Source: Zophobihabitans entericus
Lineage (GTDB): Bacteria; Pseudomonadota; Gammaproteobacteria; Enterobacterales; Orbaceae
Assembly: GCF_011745665.1 (NCBI RefSeq)
Contig: NZ_CP050253.1
Location: 1,959,418-2,023,417, forward strand
DNA: 64,000 bases
Direction of reading: 5' to 3'
Shown: in pieces, positions 18,854 to 27,010 of the stretch
Numbering within the stretch: the stretch's first letter is position 1
Layout: each line of letters begins with the position of its first letter
Made by a program: the position numbers and the translations under genes
Notes under the pieces: generated by a model
Database searches by the model: none
What the model saw: only the letters and a program-made list of their open reading frames with translations
Told to the model about the DNA's origin: nothing

Positions 18854-19606
18854 TTAGAATCGGTCCTTCATAGTGCGAAGCTTAGAAAATACTTGCTCAC
18901 TATCCGTGATCTGTAATTTTTGTTGTATCCTTTCGTCATCCCATCTTAAAAAAAGATTAGTCCTTTTTTCAAGCTCAAGCGTCGTTGGTAACGTTATTTT
19001 ATTATCTTTTCTTAGTTCTTTGATTTTTTCAAATTGTGCAAGTAAGTCTATGTCATCCGGCAGTACAGACAAGGCGAACTTGAAGTTGTCTAGTGTATAT
19101 TCATGTGCGCAGCAAATCAATGTTTGATTTGGTAATTGGTATAACTTTTTGAGACTATTAAACATTTGCTCATGAGTCCCTTCAAAAATACGTCCACAAC
19201 CACCAGCAAACAAAGTATCACCACAAAACAGGTAAGGGGCCTGATAATAGACTACATGATCAAGTGTGTGACCTGGTGTTTCTATAACCTGAAAATCAAA
19301 ATTTTCTAGCTGAACTTTATCACTTTCATGTACGGTGTGAACAGGTAGTTGTAGTTTTTGCTGAATGGTAGCACTACCAAAGACCAAAATTTCCGGATAA
19401 GCCTTCACTAGTTCAGCAACGCCAGCTGTATGATCGTCATGATGATGAGTTAATAATATAGCCACGGGTTTAAGTGAATGCCTGGATAAATAATCAATAA
19501 CAGGTTTTGCTGTACTTGGGTCAACAATGACAGTTTGTTGCTTGTCATTGGTCAGCAGCCAAATATAATTGGTTTCCAGAGCGGGAATTGTGGTTAATTG
19601 ATACAT
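18854..19606 (-). CDS. gloB: Hydroxyacylglutathione hydrolase (glyoxalase II)
   Basis: Metallo-beta-lactamase-fold enzyme that splits S-lactoylglutathione to lactate and glutathione, completing methylglyoxal detoxification. The metal-binding motif THHHDDH, the ETPGHTLDH motif and LFCGDTLFAGGCGRIFEG are present. The ATG at 19606 gives 250 aa (E. coli 251) and starts MYQLTTIPALETNYIWLL; the longer open frame reaching 19684 would overlap rnhA and is rejected. It pairs functionally with gshA in this window. yafS, which separates gloB and rnhA in E. coli, is absent. Confidence 0.95.
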   Translation of the reverse strand: MYQLTTIPALETNYIWLLTNDKQQTVIVDPSTAKPVIDYLSRHSLKPVAILLTHHHDDHTAGVAELVKAYPEILVFGSATIQQKLQLPVHTVHESDKVQLENFDFQVIETPGHTLDHVVYYQAPYLFCGDTLFAGGCGRIFEGTHEQMFNSLKKLYQLPNQTLICCAHEYTLDNFKFALSVLPDDIDLLAQFEKIKELRKDNKITLPTTLELEKRTNLFLRWDDERIQQKLQITDSEQVFSKLRTMKDRF

Positions 19607-19649
19607 AATTATCTCACTTAGCCATATAGAAAAAAACGATATTGAACAG

Positions 19650-20120
19650 CTATTCTTCAGATGGAATAAAACCTTCATCTTCATGTTTAGGATTTGCAGC
19701 TGAATTTCTGGCTAGCTCATCACAACGTTCGTTTTCCGGATGCCCGGCATGACCTTTCACCCAAATCCATTCAATATTTTGTTTAGGTGCCACTTCATCA
19801 AGACGCAGCCAAAGATCCAGATTTTTGACGGGTTTTCTATTACTTGTCTTCCAGTTATTACGTTTCCAGTTATAAATCCAGGTGGTAATACCGTTTTTGA
19901 CGTACTGGCTGTCAGTATAAAGCTTAACATTACAGCGCTCTTTAAGAGTCGAAAGCCCAATAATCGTCGCCAGTAACTCCATTCTGTTGTTGGTAGTCAG
20001 ATGATAGCCTTCGGTAAGTTCCAGCTCTTTTTTCTTGTAGCGTAAAATCACCGCATAGCCACCAGGCCCAGGGTTTCCAAGACATGAACCATCCGTATAA
20101 ATTTCTACCTGTTTTAACAT
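19650..20120 (-). CDS. rnhA: Ribonuclease HI
   Basis: Degrades the RNA strand of RNA-DNA hybrids. It is 156 aa (E. coli 155). The catalytic acids are visible: D10 in EIYTDGSC, E48 in NNRMELLA, D70 in YTDSQYV and D134 in [22 protein letters not shown] is conserved. It is divergent from dnaQ across 95 bases, the same arrangement as in E. coli, where the promoters overlap. Confidence 0.97.
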   Translation of the reverse strand: MLKQVEIYTDGSCLGNPGPGGYAVILRYKKKELELTEGYHLTTNNRMELLATIIGLSTLKERCNVKLYTDSQYVKNGITTWIYNWKRNNWKTSNRKPVKNLDLWLRLDEVAPKQNIEWIWVKGHAGHPENERCDELARNSAANPKHEDEGFIPSEE

Positions 20121-20215
20121 TAATCCTAAATCTCTGCTAAAATAATCTCATTGCGTGGAATATACACCACATTGATGTAGAGAACAAATAACAATACGAG
20201 CTGGCAGTTACCCTT

Positions 20216-20965
20216 ATGACACAAAATAATCAACCTATACTCGAGCGTCAAATCGTTCTGGATACAGAAACAACCGGTATGAATATGGATGGTACTACTC
20301 ATTATACCGGACATAAAATTATTGAAATTGGTGCTGTTGAAATTATCAACCGTCGTCTGACAGGTAATCATTTTCATGTGTATTTAAATCCAGGGCGAGC
20401 AGTTGATGCTGAAGCTTTTGCGGTCCACGGATTAAGTGATGAGTTTTTAAAAGATAAACCAAAATTTCAGGAAGTTGCAGAGAGCTTTAAACAGTTTATC
20501 TCTGGTGCTGAACTGGTCATTCACAACGCATCGTTCGACGTTGGATTTATCGATTATGAATATCGCTTGATGAATTCAGATTTCAAAGTTGAGCAGCACT
20601 GCAAAGTGACGGACTCTCTGGCGATGGCTCGTCGTATATTTCCGGGTAAACGGAATAACTTAGACGTACTTTGTGAACGTTATCAGATCGATAACTCTCA
20701 CCGAACACTGCATGGTGCTTTACTGGATGCGGAGATTCTGGCGGAAGTTTATCTGGCGATGACTGGTGGTCAGACATCAATGTCATTTGTGCAAGATGAA
20801 GCTACTGCCAGTCAAACATCTCAAACAATTGAAGTGCCTCGTTTACAACGTAGTGAGTTTAAGTTAAAAGTAATTTCAGCATCTGACATTGAATTATCTG
20901 AACACGAAAACACTCTCAATCTGATTGATAAGAAAAGTGGTGGCTCTATCTGGCGAGCTGAATAA
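20216..20965 (+). CDS. dnaQ: DNA polymerase III epsilon subunit (proofreading)
   Basis: 3'-5' proofreading exonuclease of the replicase core. Exo I is VLDTETTGMN, Exo II HNASFDVGFIDYE and Exo III HRTLHGALLDAEILAEVYL. It is 249 aa (E. coli 243). The C-terminal part, which binds the alpha subunit, has LQRSEFKLKVISAS and ends GGSIWRAE. It is followed 139 bases later by tRNA-Asp, as at E. coli aspV. Confidence 0.97.
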   Translation: MTQNNQPILERQIVLDTETTGMNMDGTTHYTGHKIIEIGAVEIINRRLTGNHFHVYLNPGRAVDAEAFAVHGLSDEFLKDKPKFQEVAESFKQFISGAELVIHNASFDVGFIDYEYRLMNSDFKVEQHCKVTDSLAMARRIFPGKRNNLDVLCERYQIDNSHRTLHGALLDAEILAEVYLAMTGGQTSMSFVQDEATASQTSQTIEVPRLQRSEFKLKVISASDIELSEHENTLNLIDKKSGGSIWRAE

Positions 20966-21104
20966 TCGTCAGGATTGAGAATAAAGGGTCGGATACGTTG
21001 ATTTTATGAACAATCAGACCCCACAGCAGAAAAAAGCTATTGACGGGCAGAGGATAAGCCTTTAATATTCTGCCTACTTCAAGCAGATACTGTTTGTGGT
21101 ACGC

Positions 21105-21181
21105 GGAGCGGTAGTTCAGTTGGTTAGAATACCTGCCTGTCACGCAGGGGGTCGCGGGTTCGAGCCCCGTCCGTTCCGCCA
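21105..21181 (+). tRNA. tRNA-Asp (anticodon GTC)
   Basis: A complete cloverleaf of 77 bases. The acceptor pairs GGAGCGG with CCGTTCC (one G-T pair), the discriminator is G, and CCA is encoded (21179-21181). The anticodon loop CTGTCAC gives GTC. It lies in the same place as E. coli aspV, after dnaQ. Its last bases are repeated at 27180, marking an islet boundary. Confidence 0.97.
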
Positions 21182-21183
21182 AT
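21168..21183 (+). repeat. Left att-like repeat (tRNA-Asp 3' end)
   Basis: CGTCCGTTCCGCCAAT, the end of tRNA-Asp plus two following bases. It matches 27180-27195 at 15 of 16 positions (G to T at the tenth base after the initial C). Confidence 0.7.
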
Positions 21184-21466
21184 TTTCTTTTTTTTACCTC
21201 TAGTAATATTCAATAAAGTCTAATAAGTTAAAAAATATCAAATATATAATTTAGTTTTCTCCTGCTTTCCTATAATCTTTTATCTATTAAAATTCATTAC
21301 ATTTTAACCACTTCTCAAATCTAAACGCTGGTACAGACATAGGTTCAGTTTTGTCTATTTTTGATACTTATGCAGTCATAATTGGAGCTAGACTATGTGA
21401 TTCATTATTTAAATGATTCTTTATTGCGTTTTTTAGCTAAAAGTATCAGTTGGATAGAACCATTAG
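21182..21466. other. AT-rich stretch between tRNA-Asp and first Rhs fragment
   Basis: No convincing gene is seen on either strand. It begins with a T run after the tRNA (a possible terminator without a clear hairpin). The repeated AATA motifs at about 21200-21230 could be remains of recombinase arm sites, but this is not demonstrable by eye. Confidence 0.3.
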
Positions 21467-22639
21467 GTTTGAGTAACAACAAAAACAGAATACACAAACA
21501 CAGCATCCTATCAAAGATAAAGCTTACTACGATAGGATGATGCTGGATAAGACTTGGTCACCCCTTAAGGATGATCCGAATAGTAGACCGATTAATAATC
21601 AGGCTAATCGGACTCAAATCTACAATAACATCACCTACCATTATGATGAATTGGGTAATTTGATTAAGCGTGAGAAACCGAATGGGGAAACACTGTATTT
21701 AGCTTATGATAATGAAAATCAGCTTTCCTTATCTCACATTGTAAAGCCTAATCATACCGAAACTTGGGGCTATGCTTATGATGCCTTTGGTAGACGAATC
21801 AGTAAACATATTACCGATAAACTGGCGTTAAAAAACAACGAACAGCAACAAATACGCTTTGTTTGGGATGGGGCAAAGCTACAACAAGAACAACATAAAC
21901 AAAACAATGGAATCTTTAGTTATATTTATGAAGCTACTGATAGCTTTGTGCCCATTGCACAAACGGTAAAAGACAATCTAACAGAAAACATCACCCTTAA
22001 TTATCTACACACCGACCAAATTGGTATTCCTAAAGAGATGACCGATGAGCAGGGTAATTTAGCTTGGTTTGGGCAATACTCCGCTTGGGGTAAGGTAGAA
22101 AACGGGACGAATGTTTTACCTGCTCACCAACCGTTTAGATTGCAAAATCAGTATTATGACAATGAAACAGGTTTGCATTATAATTTGTTTAGGTATTATG
22201 AGCCTGAGTGTGAGAAGTTTGTTAATCAAGATCCGATTGGGTTGCTAGGTGGGGAGAATTTATACCAATACGCTTCAAACCCTTTTGAATGGATGGACCC
22301 TTGGGGGTTAAATCAATATAGAAAGCGTTCAGTTTCTTCCGTAGCAAAACTTAGACATAATTTCGATAAATCTGGAGGAGCAAGAGAAAGATACTTGAAA
22401 AAATTGGCAAAGACACCTGAAAAAACAAAAGCCACATTCAAATGTACTGACGAAGATATAGAGCAAATGAAAAAAGGGAAAGTCCCCAAAAATTTTGTTG
22501 TCCATCATAAAAAACCTTTATTTAGAGGAGGAAACAATCGTTTTAGCAACTTAACTTTAATGGATAAAAATATCATACAGATAACAATAAAATGTTGCAT
22601 TGGTATGAAGAAGGAAAAAATTTTTATGGACTTAATTAG
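21467..22639 (+). pseudogene. Rhs C-terminal fragment with HNH-type nuclease tip 1 (broken)
   Basis: The 5' end is missing: the Rhs core begins abruptly near 21467, with a stop (TAA 21474) where copy 2 has GAA. It has YD repeats ([18 protein letters not shown]), then the core end RYYEPE and [18 protein letters not shown], then DPWGL, the usual boundary of the variable tip. The tip carries an HNH/endonuclease VII-like motif: [20 protein letters not shown]. After LTLMD the frame shifts: an A5 run (22566-22570) needs one more A to continue as [19 protein letters not shown] and stop at 22637-22639. Read without the shift, the frame runs on into the next gene and makes a false 522 aa fusion. Confidence 0.75.
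21513..22310 (+). repeat. Rhs core direct repeat, copy 1 (798 bp)
   Basis: Aligns without net gap with 23662-24459, from the [10 protein letters not shown] region to the DPWGL boundary. Differences are scattered substitutions. Confidence 0.85.
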
Positions 22640-22649
22640 GAATAAAATT

Positions 22650-23105
22650 ATGGAAACAATATGCCAAGAATGTCATTCTAAGTTTTTATTATCACAGGAA
22701 CAAAAAGAATTTGTTTCAAGAATGCAAAGCACTGGGCTTAAAGTTATAATTATTGATTGTCCATACTGCAACAAACCAACTCCTTATACTGACGATTTAG
22801 CATTTAAAAATGTTATTTATCAGAATACTGTTGGTGAAAATTTATTACATTGCCCTGTTAGTCATTGTGATGGTTTGATTAGTTTTATTGACTACTCTAA
22901 ACCCTATTTTTGGGGATGTGGTGAATGTGGTAAGGAATGGTACAAAGAAGAAGACTTGCAAAATGAAATATCCAAAATTGTTCAAAAATATCCTTACAGA
23001 CAAACATGTTATGAGAAAAAAAAGGAAAAATGGATTGCAGCGCCAGAATCCCAAATTGTTGCAGATTATGAAAGTCTTGTTGAGAAAGAACCGTTTGATG
23101 TGTAG
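22650..23105 (+). CDS. Putative immunity protein for tip 1 (Cys-rich, zinc-ribbon-like)
   Basis: A 151 aa protein starting at ATG 22650 with AGGA 8 bases upstream; that site overlaps the toxin stop, the usual tight toxin-immunity layout. It has paired cysteines in CQEC, CPYC, CPVSHC and CGEC, which suggests one or two zinc ribbons, and a charged C-terminus. The frame is intact. It was recognised as separate because the true toxin frame stops at 22639. The immunity role follows from its position next to an Rhs tip; no family name is certain. It is clearly more AT-rich than the flanking core genes. Confidence 0.65.
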
Positions 23106-23184
23106 TTAATGTTAAGGTTTTTCTACAATAAGGGAAAGAGTAACTAATTCATCATGAAATTAATTCTATAAAACACAAATAATC

Positions 23185-23351
23185 GGACTAACATATATAG
23201 TCCCTTTTACCATTGTTGATTTTTACTTTAAATAAGAGGGAAAAAGAGTATGCTGTTTGAGCTGTGTTAACAGCGAGTTTCCATACTCGCCTCTTATTTA
23301 AAGTTAAAATCAATCACCCGTTAGGGCAATGGTATAGGGTGCCCTTTTTTT
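23185..23351 (+). repeat. Nested palindromic element with intrinsic terminator
   Basis: Lies between tip module 1 and the next Rhs fragment. It has a hairpin GGACTA/TAGTCC (23185-23190, 23198-23203); outer arms TACCATTG/CAATGGTA (23208-23215, 23327-23334); a 25-base arm pair 23215-23239 with 23290-23314 (23 of 25 match); an inner pair GAGTATG/CATACTC (23246-23252, 23282-23288); and a terminator stem AGGGCA/TGCCCT (23323-23328, 23340-23345) followed by seven T. The terminator and the outer arms use overlapping bases, so they exclude each other. It could be an MITE-like element, a recombination site or an attenuator. Confidence 0.6.
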
Positions 23352-24884
23352 GCTGTCGTTTTTTTGGGTATGCAAAAAAATGAAGTCGCCATCAAGGCGA
23401 AACAAATTATCACAAACCCAACTGAACCCTAAAGACAAAAACCAATGGCTCATTGCCAGTGGCCCTGTCAAACGCAGTTACCTGTATGATAAAGCAGGTA
23501 ACTTAAAACAAAGTACGGATTTAAGAACCGGTGCCACCAGTTATGTATACGATAAACTCGGGCAAATCTTAAAAGCAGGCAAAGAAACCTTTGCCTTTGA
23601 CCCTGCCCATAATTTGATTGACCAAAAAGAACAACAAACCAATCAACCACAAAAATCGGTTAAAGACAAAGCTTATTATGACCGAATGATGGCAGATAAG
23701 ACCTGGTCTCCCCTTAAAGATGACCCGAATAGCAGACCGATTAATACTTATGCTAATCGTACACAAATCTACAATAACATCACCTACCATTATGATGAAT
23801 TGGGTAATTTGATTAAGCGTGAGAAACCCAATGGGGAAATGCTGCATTTAGCTTATGATAATGAAAATCAGCTATCCTTAGCGCATATTGAAACGCCGAA
23901 TCAAACCGAAACTTGGGGCTATGCTTATGATGCTTTTGGTAGACGAATCAGTAAACAGATTACCAATAAACTGGCAGTAAAAAATAACGAACAGCAACAA
24001 ATACGCTTTGTGTGGGATGTGGCGAAACTCCAACAAGAACTACATAAACAAAACAATAGATTCTTTAGTTATATTTATGAAGATACTGATAGCTTTGTGC
24101 CCATTGCACAAACAATAAAAGACAATCAAACAGAAAACATTACTCTTAATTATCTACACACCGACCAAATTGGTATCCCTAAAGAGATGACCAATGAGAT
24201 GGAAGATTTAGCTTGGTTTGCTGAGTACTCAGCTTGGGGTAAGGTAGAAAACGAGACAAATGTTTTACCTGCTCACCAACCGTTTAGGTTGCAAAATCAG
24301 TATTATGACAATGAAACGGGTTTGCATTATAATTTGTTTAGGTATTATGAACCTGAATGTGGGAAGTTTGTTAATCAGGATCCTATTGGGTTATTTGGGG
24401 GAGAGAACCTTTATTTATTCGCCTCAAATGCTACTTCGTGGGCTGATTTTTGGGAACTAACTTCTAAAAAACCTAATAAATGTTGTACCTTAGTTTATAA
24501 TCATAAAACAAAAGATAATAAGAAAACTAACAAAGCAGAACTGAGACGACAAATCAGGGGACAAATAGCAGGATTTAATAGGATTTTGGCTACAGAGGGT
24601 TTAGCAGGCTTAAAAAAAGAATTCAAGCATACTTAGATGACCCCACTATTGAGAAAAAAGGAAGGGATATTGCAAAAGCTAAAGGAAAGGCGGGTGAAGG
24701 GAAAGCTTGGCTCCATGAACCAGATATGTGTGCGGGAAGAGCTCCAGAGGACATTTCAGGTGTAGGAGACTCTCGAACCAACTCAATAATTGGAGGAAAC
24801 TCTCGAACTATTGCTGATACTATAATGGCTTTACCTAATGACTCAAAAATCGAGAAATTTAGATATATATTGAAAATTACATAG
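23350..24884 (+). pseudogene. Rhs C-terminal fragment with Ntox15-like nuclease tip 2 (broken)
   Basis: A 5'-truncated Rhs core; recognisable from about 23407 ([20 protein letters not shown]) through the same 798-bp core as copy 1. The boundary motif is degraded (ADFWEL in place of DPWGL). The tip reads [20 protein letters not shown] and on to GLAGLKKEF, then stops at 24636. In another frame it continues [20 protein letters not shown] and AWLHEPDMCAGRAPEDISGV, then GDSRTNSIIGG, ending at 24884. HEPD (HxxD), the GDxRxNSxIG segment and the spacing match the Ntox15 DNase family. The shift lies in the A7 run 24612-24618; one added A restores the frame. Confidence 0.75.
23662..24459 (+). repeat. 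Rhs core direct repeat, copy 2 (798 bp)
   Basis: Same length as 21513-22310 and co-linear with it. It is a substrate for homologous recombination that would delete or swap tip module 1. Confidence 0.85.
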
Positions 24885-24899
24885 CGTATAAGGGTTAAC

Positions 24900-25400
24900 A
24901 TGATGAAGAATATGAACATTGAAAAATACAAATCATTAGATTCAGATAATAAAAGAATTGAGTTTTTAAATGAATAAACCGATCCATTAGATTTAACTTT
25001 AGCCAATTTTTTTCTAGAAATAATAAAAGACAATAAACAAGACGATGAGGTTAGAATTGCAGCATTAAAAATTATTGGTCTCTATCATGGCGATTACGAT
25101 CATACAGATATTTTAAACTCATTAGACAGTATCATTTTAAATGAAAAGGAAGATGAATATGTCAGAATTTATGCTCTTCGTGCAATTGAATTTAGCCCTA
25201 TAACTGATAAAGAAATTCAAATATCATTAGATATTATAAAAAACATAAATGAAGATGTTAATTTAAGAGCTGCTGCTTTTGCTGTTATAAGAAGGCATAG
25301 AAAAGATAATATAGTAGCTATAGATGCCTTAAAAGAATTATTAAGTTTAAACGATAAAACATATACTCTTCTCGCCCAGCAAGCATTGGATAATCTGTAA
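24900..25400 (+). pseudogene. HEAT-repeat immunity gene for tip 2, with in-frame stop
   Basis: The frame opens at ATG 24900/24903 (MMKNMNIEKYKSLDSDNKRI), meets TAA at 24975-24977, then stays open in the same frame to TAA 25398-25400. The part after the stop has alpha-helical HEAT-like repeats: DDEVRIAALKIIGLYHGDY, EDEYVRIYALRAIEF, EDVNLRAAAFAVIRRH and a last helix ending AQQALDNL. It starts 15 bases after the toxin-2 stop, so it is probably the cognate immunity gene, now interrupted. Restart downstream of the stop is possible but no good ribosome site is seen. Confidence 0.65.
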
Positions 25401-25503
25401 AAAAAACTAAATGGATAAAAAGATAGTTGAAAATATATTGTATAACTATTTCAATTTTATCTTCATATAAGCATCTGGCTATGAATTAAGATAATTTGGA
25501 GGC

Positions 25504-25821
25504 TCCCAAACCACTCAGTTTCAATATGACCGTTTAGGCCAACTGATTGAAGCGAGCAACCAACACAGCCGTATTAGTTTAGCATACGATGAGCTAGGGC
25601 AACTAAAAGAAGGGCTACCATATCATGGCTCTAAATATGCAGGAACAAAAAAAGCTGCTTTTGAAAAAGCAGAAAAAGCTTATGCAGGGATGACAGAAAA
25701 GGGATATTTAAAGATACCAGGAACTAAAAATGCCATTGTTGAAAATATAACACTATCAGATGCAATCAAATATATAAAAAACATTACTCGTAGGAATACA
25801 TATTTATGGACTTCATTTTAA
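25504..25821 (+). pseudogene. Rhs fragment fused to an unrecognised short tip 3
   Basis: The Rhs core piece (TTQFQYDRLGQLIEASNQHS, then RISLAYDELGQL) is joined directly to a 65-70 residue tail: KEGLPYHGSKYAGTKKAAFE, KAEKAYAGMTEKGYLKIPGT and onward, ending NTYLWTSF at TAA 25819-25821. There is no start codon and no DPxG boundary, so it joins inside the YD repeats, probably by deletion. The tail is not a family I can name; it is Lys-rich and ends 15 bases inside the next gene, typical of a toxin-immunity pair. Confidence 0.6.
25505..25604 (+). repeat. 100-bp Rhs direct repeat, copy A
   Basis: 95 of 100 bases match 26836-26935. It encodes the QTTQFQYDRLGQLIEASNQH segment. Confidence 0.85.
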
Positions 25822-26387
25822 AGAATTTTGATTATAGGTTTTTCATTTTAGACACAGTTATGTTAGAAAACACAATGAAAGACAACGGGAAAACTAGAAC
25901 AAAAAACATTTTGAAATATCTTACGGCACATAAAAATGTATATGAACAATTATGCCAGAATGGATATTTTTTCCCAATACAAGAAATAAACTCTGGCGCT
26001 TTTCAGTTTTTTATTAATAAATTACCTAATTCGCTCCCCAGCGAATGGCAAAATATCAGAACATATCATGATCAATTTGATTTCATAGTCACAGATACGT
26101 CTTCTATTTGGATCATCGCTGGAGATCAATTATATGAATGGAATCATAACTATTATAAAAATCATCATGAAAAAATTGAAACAATTAATGGTAAAGACTA
26201 TCTTGCTGGAAAAAAAATCTCTATTGAAGAGGGAATATATTCACTATCAATATCCGTTTTAAAAAGGAAAAACAAAACCCAAGAGCCAAATCTTGGATTT
26301 CTAATCAACTTTACTAAAGCTACCAACGCAAATAGCACTATCAATAACCTACCAACAGAATTTAACTTTAATGGAAACAGAGAGTAA
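25806..26387 (+). CDS. Putative immunity protein for tip 3, family unrecognised
   Basis: A 193 aa protein starting MDFILKNFDYRFFILDTVML; the ATG at 25806 lies inside the last codons of tip 3, so translation is likely coupled. There is no signal peptide and no obvious membrane segment. It is rich in aromatic residues and Asn (YEWNHNYYKNHHEK; FQFFINKLPNSLPSEWQNI), and is very AT-rich compared with core genes. I do not recognise the family. The immunity role is inferred only from place and overlap. Confidence 0.55.
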   Translation: MDFILKNFDYRFFILDTVMLENTMKDNGKTRTKNILKYLTAHKNVYEQLCQNGYFFPIQEINSGAFQFFINKLPNSLPSEWQNIRTYHDQFDFIVTDTSSIWIIAGDQLYEWNHNYYKNHHEKIETINGKDYLAGKKISIEEGIYSLSISVLKRKNKTQEPNLGFLINFTKATNANSTINNLPTEFNFNGNRE

Positions 26388-26423
26388 AGCTTAGAAAATA
26401 ATCTCTATATTTAGTTTAGATTA

Positions 26424-27010
26424 GACAAAGATGGCTTACCGCTTAAACGGATTAATGCCTTAGGCCATGCCTTCCAGTATCAATACGATCAAGCACGACG
26501 CTTAACCCAACTGATGAATGAAAATGGTGATGCTTACCGCTTTGAATACGATGCCGTAGACAATTTGATTCAGGAAATGGGTTGGGATGGTAAAGTCACC
26601 CAATACCAGTACAATGCCGCTGGCGAACTGATTACCCAATACGAACAAGGACAAGTGATTCACCCGAATGGTGAAGCCACCACCTTAATTGAACACCGCT
26701 TTGAACGCGATATATTAGGACAACTGACCAAAAAGACCAGCAGACGGCACTCAAGCTTACCGCAACAATTGTCTGACTGGCTGTTAAATGATAACCATAT
26801 CAGTGCCAAAGACAGAGGGTTGTTTTTACCGCAAACCCAAACCACTCAGTTTCAATATGACCGTTTGGGCCAATTGATTGAAGCGAGCAACCAACACAGC
26901 CGTATTAGCTTAGCATACGATGAGTGAGGGCAACTGCTCAGCGAAACTTAGCTTATGATAATGAAAATCAGCTTTCACTAGCCCATATTGAACAACCCAA
27001 CAATCAAACC
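26424..27010 (+). pseudogene. Rhs YD-repeat core fragment (no tip)
   Basis: The open frame LDKDGLPLKRINALGHAFQY, then YDQARRLTQLMNENGDAYRF, runs through typical YD repeats (FEYDAVDNLIQEMGWDGKVT, YQYNAAGELITQYEQG) and ends at TGA 26925-26927, where copy A has CTA (Leu). After GQLLSET it jumps to a later part of the core ([19 protein letters not shown]), showing an internal deletion, and dies out near 27010. It holds repeat copy B. No tip and no immunity gene follow. Confidence 0.8.
26836..26935 (+). repeat. 100-bp Rhs direct repeat, copy B
   Basis: Pairs with 25505-25604. The two substitutions at its end (CTA to TGA) include the stop that closes this fragment. Confidence 0.85.

Noticed and set aside
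19607..19684. 26-residue N-terminal extension of GloB
   Set aside because: It would overlap rnhA, and family alignment begins at MYQLTTIPALE.
21182..21466. Integrase remnant next to tRNA-Asp
   Set aside because: None of the short frames gives recognisable recombinase motifs (R-H-R-Y); it is only AT-rich sequence.
21537..23105. A single 522 aa Rhs-toxin-zinc-ribbon fusion protein
   Set aside because: The middle part (about 22566-22649) is nonsense in this frame, while the neighbouring frame completes the HNH tip and stops at 22639. The C-terminal part has its own start and ribosome site.
24623..25033. Minus-strand open frame of 136 aa across the tip-2 end and immunity start
   Set aside because: It is antisense to coherent plus-strand coding sequence and has no recognisable domain or ribosome site.
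25411..25470. 19-codon open frame MDKKIVENILYNYFNFIFI after the HEAT immunity gene
   Set aside because: Too short, no ribosome site and no match; possibly the remnant of another immunity gene, but this cannot be shown.
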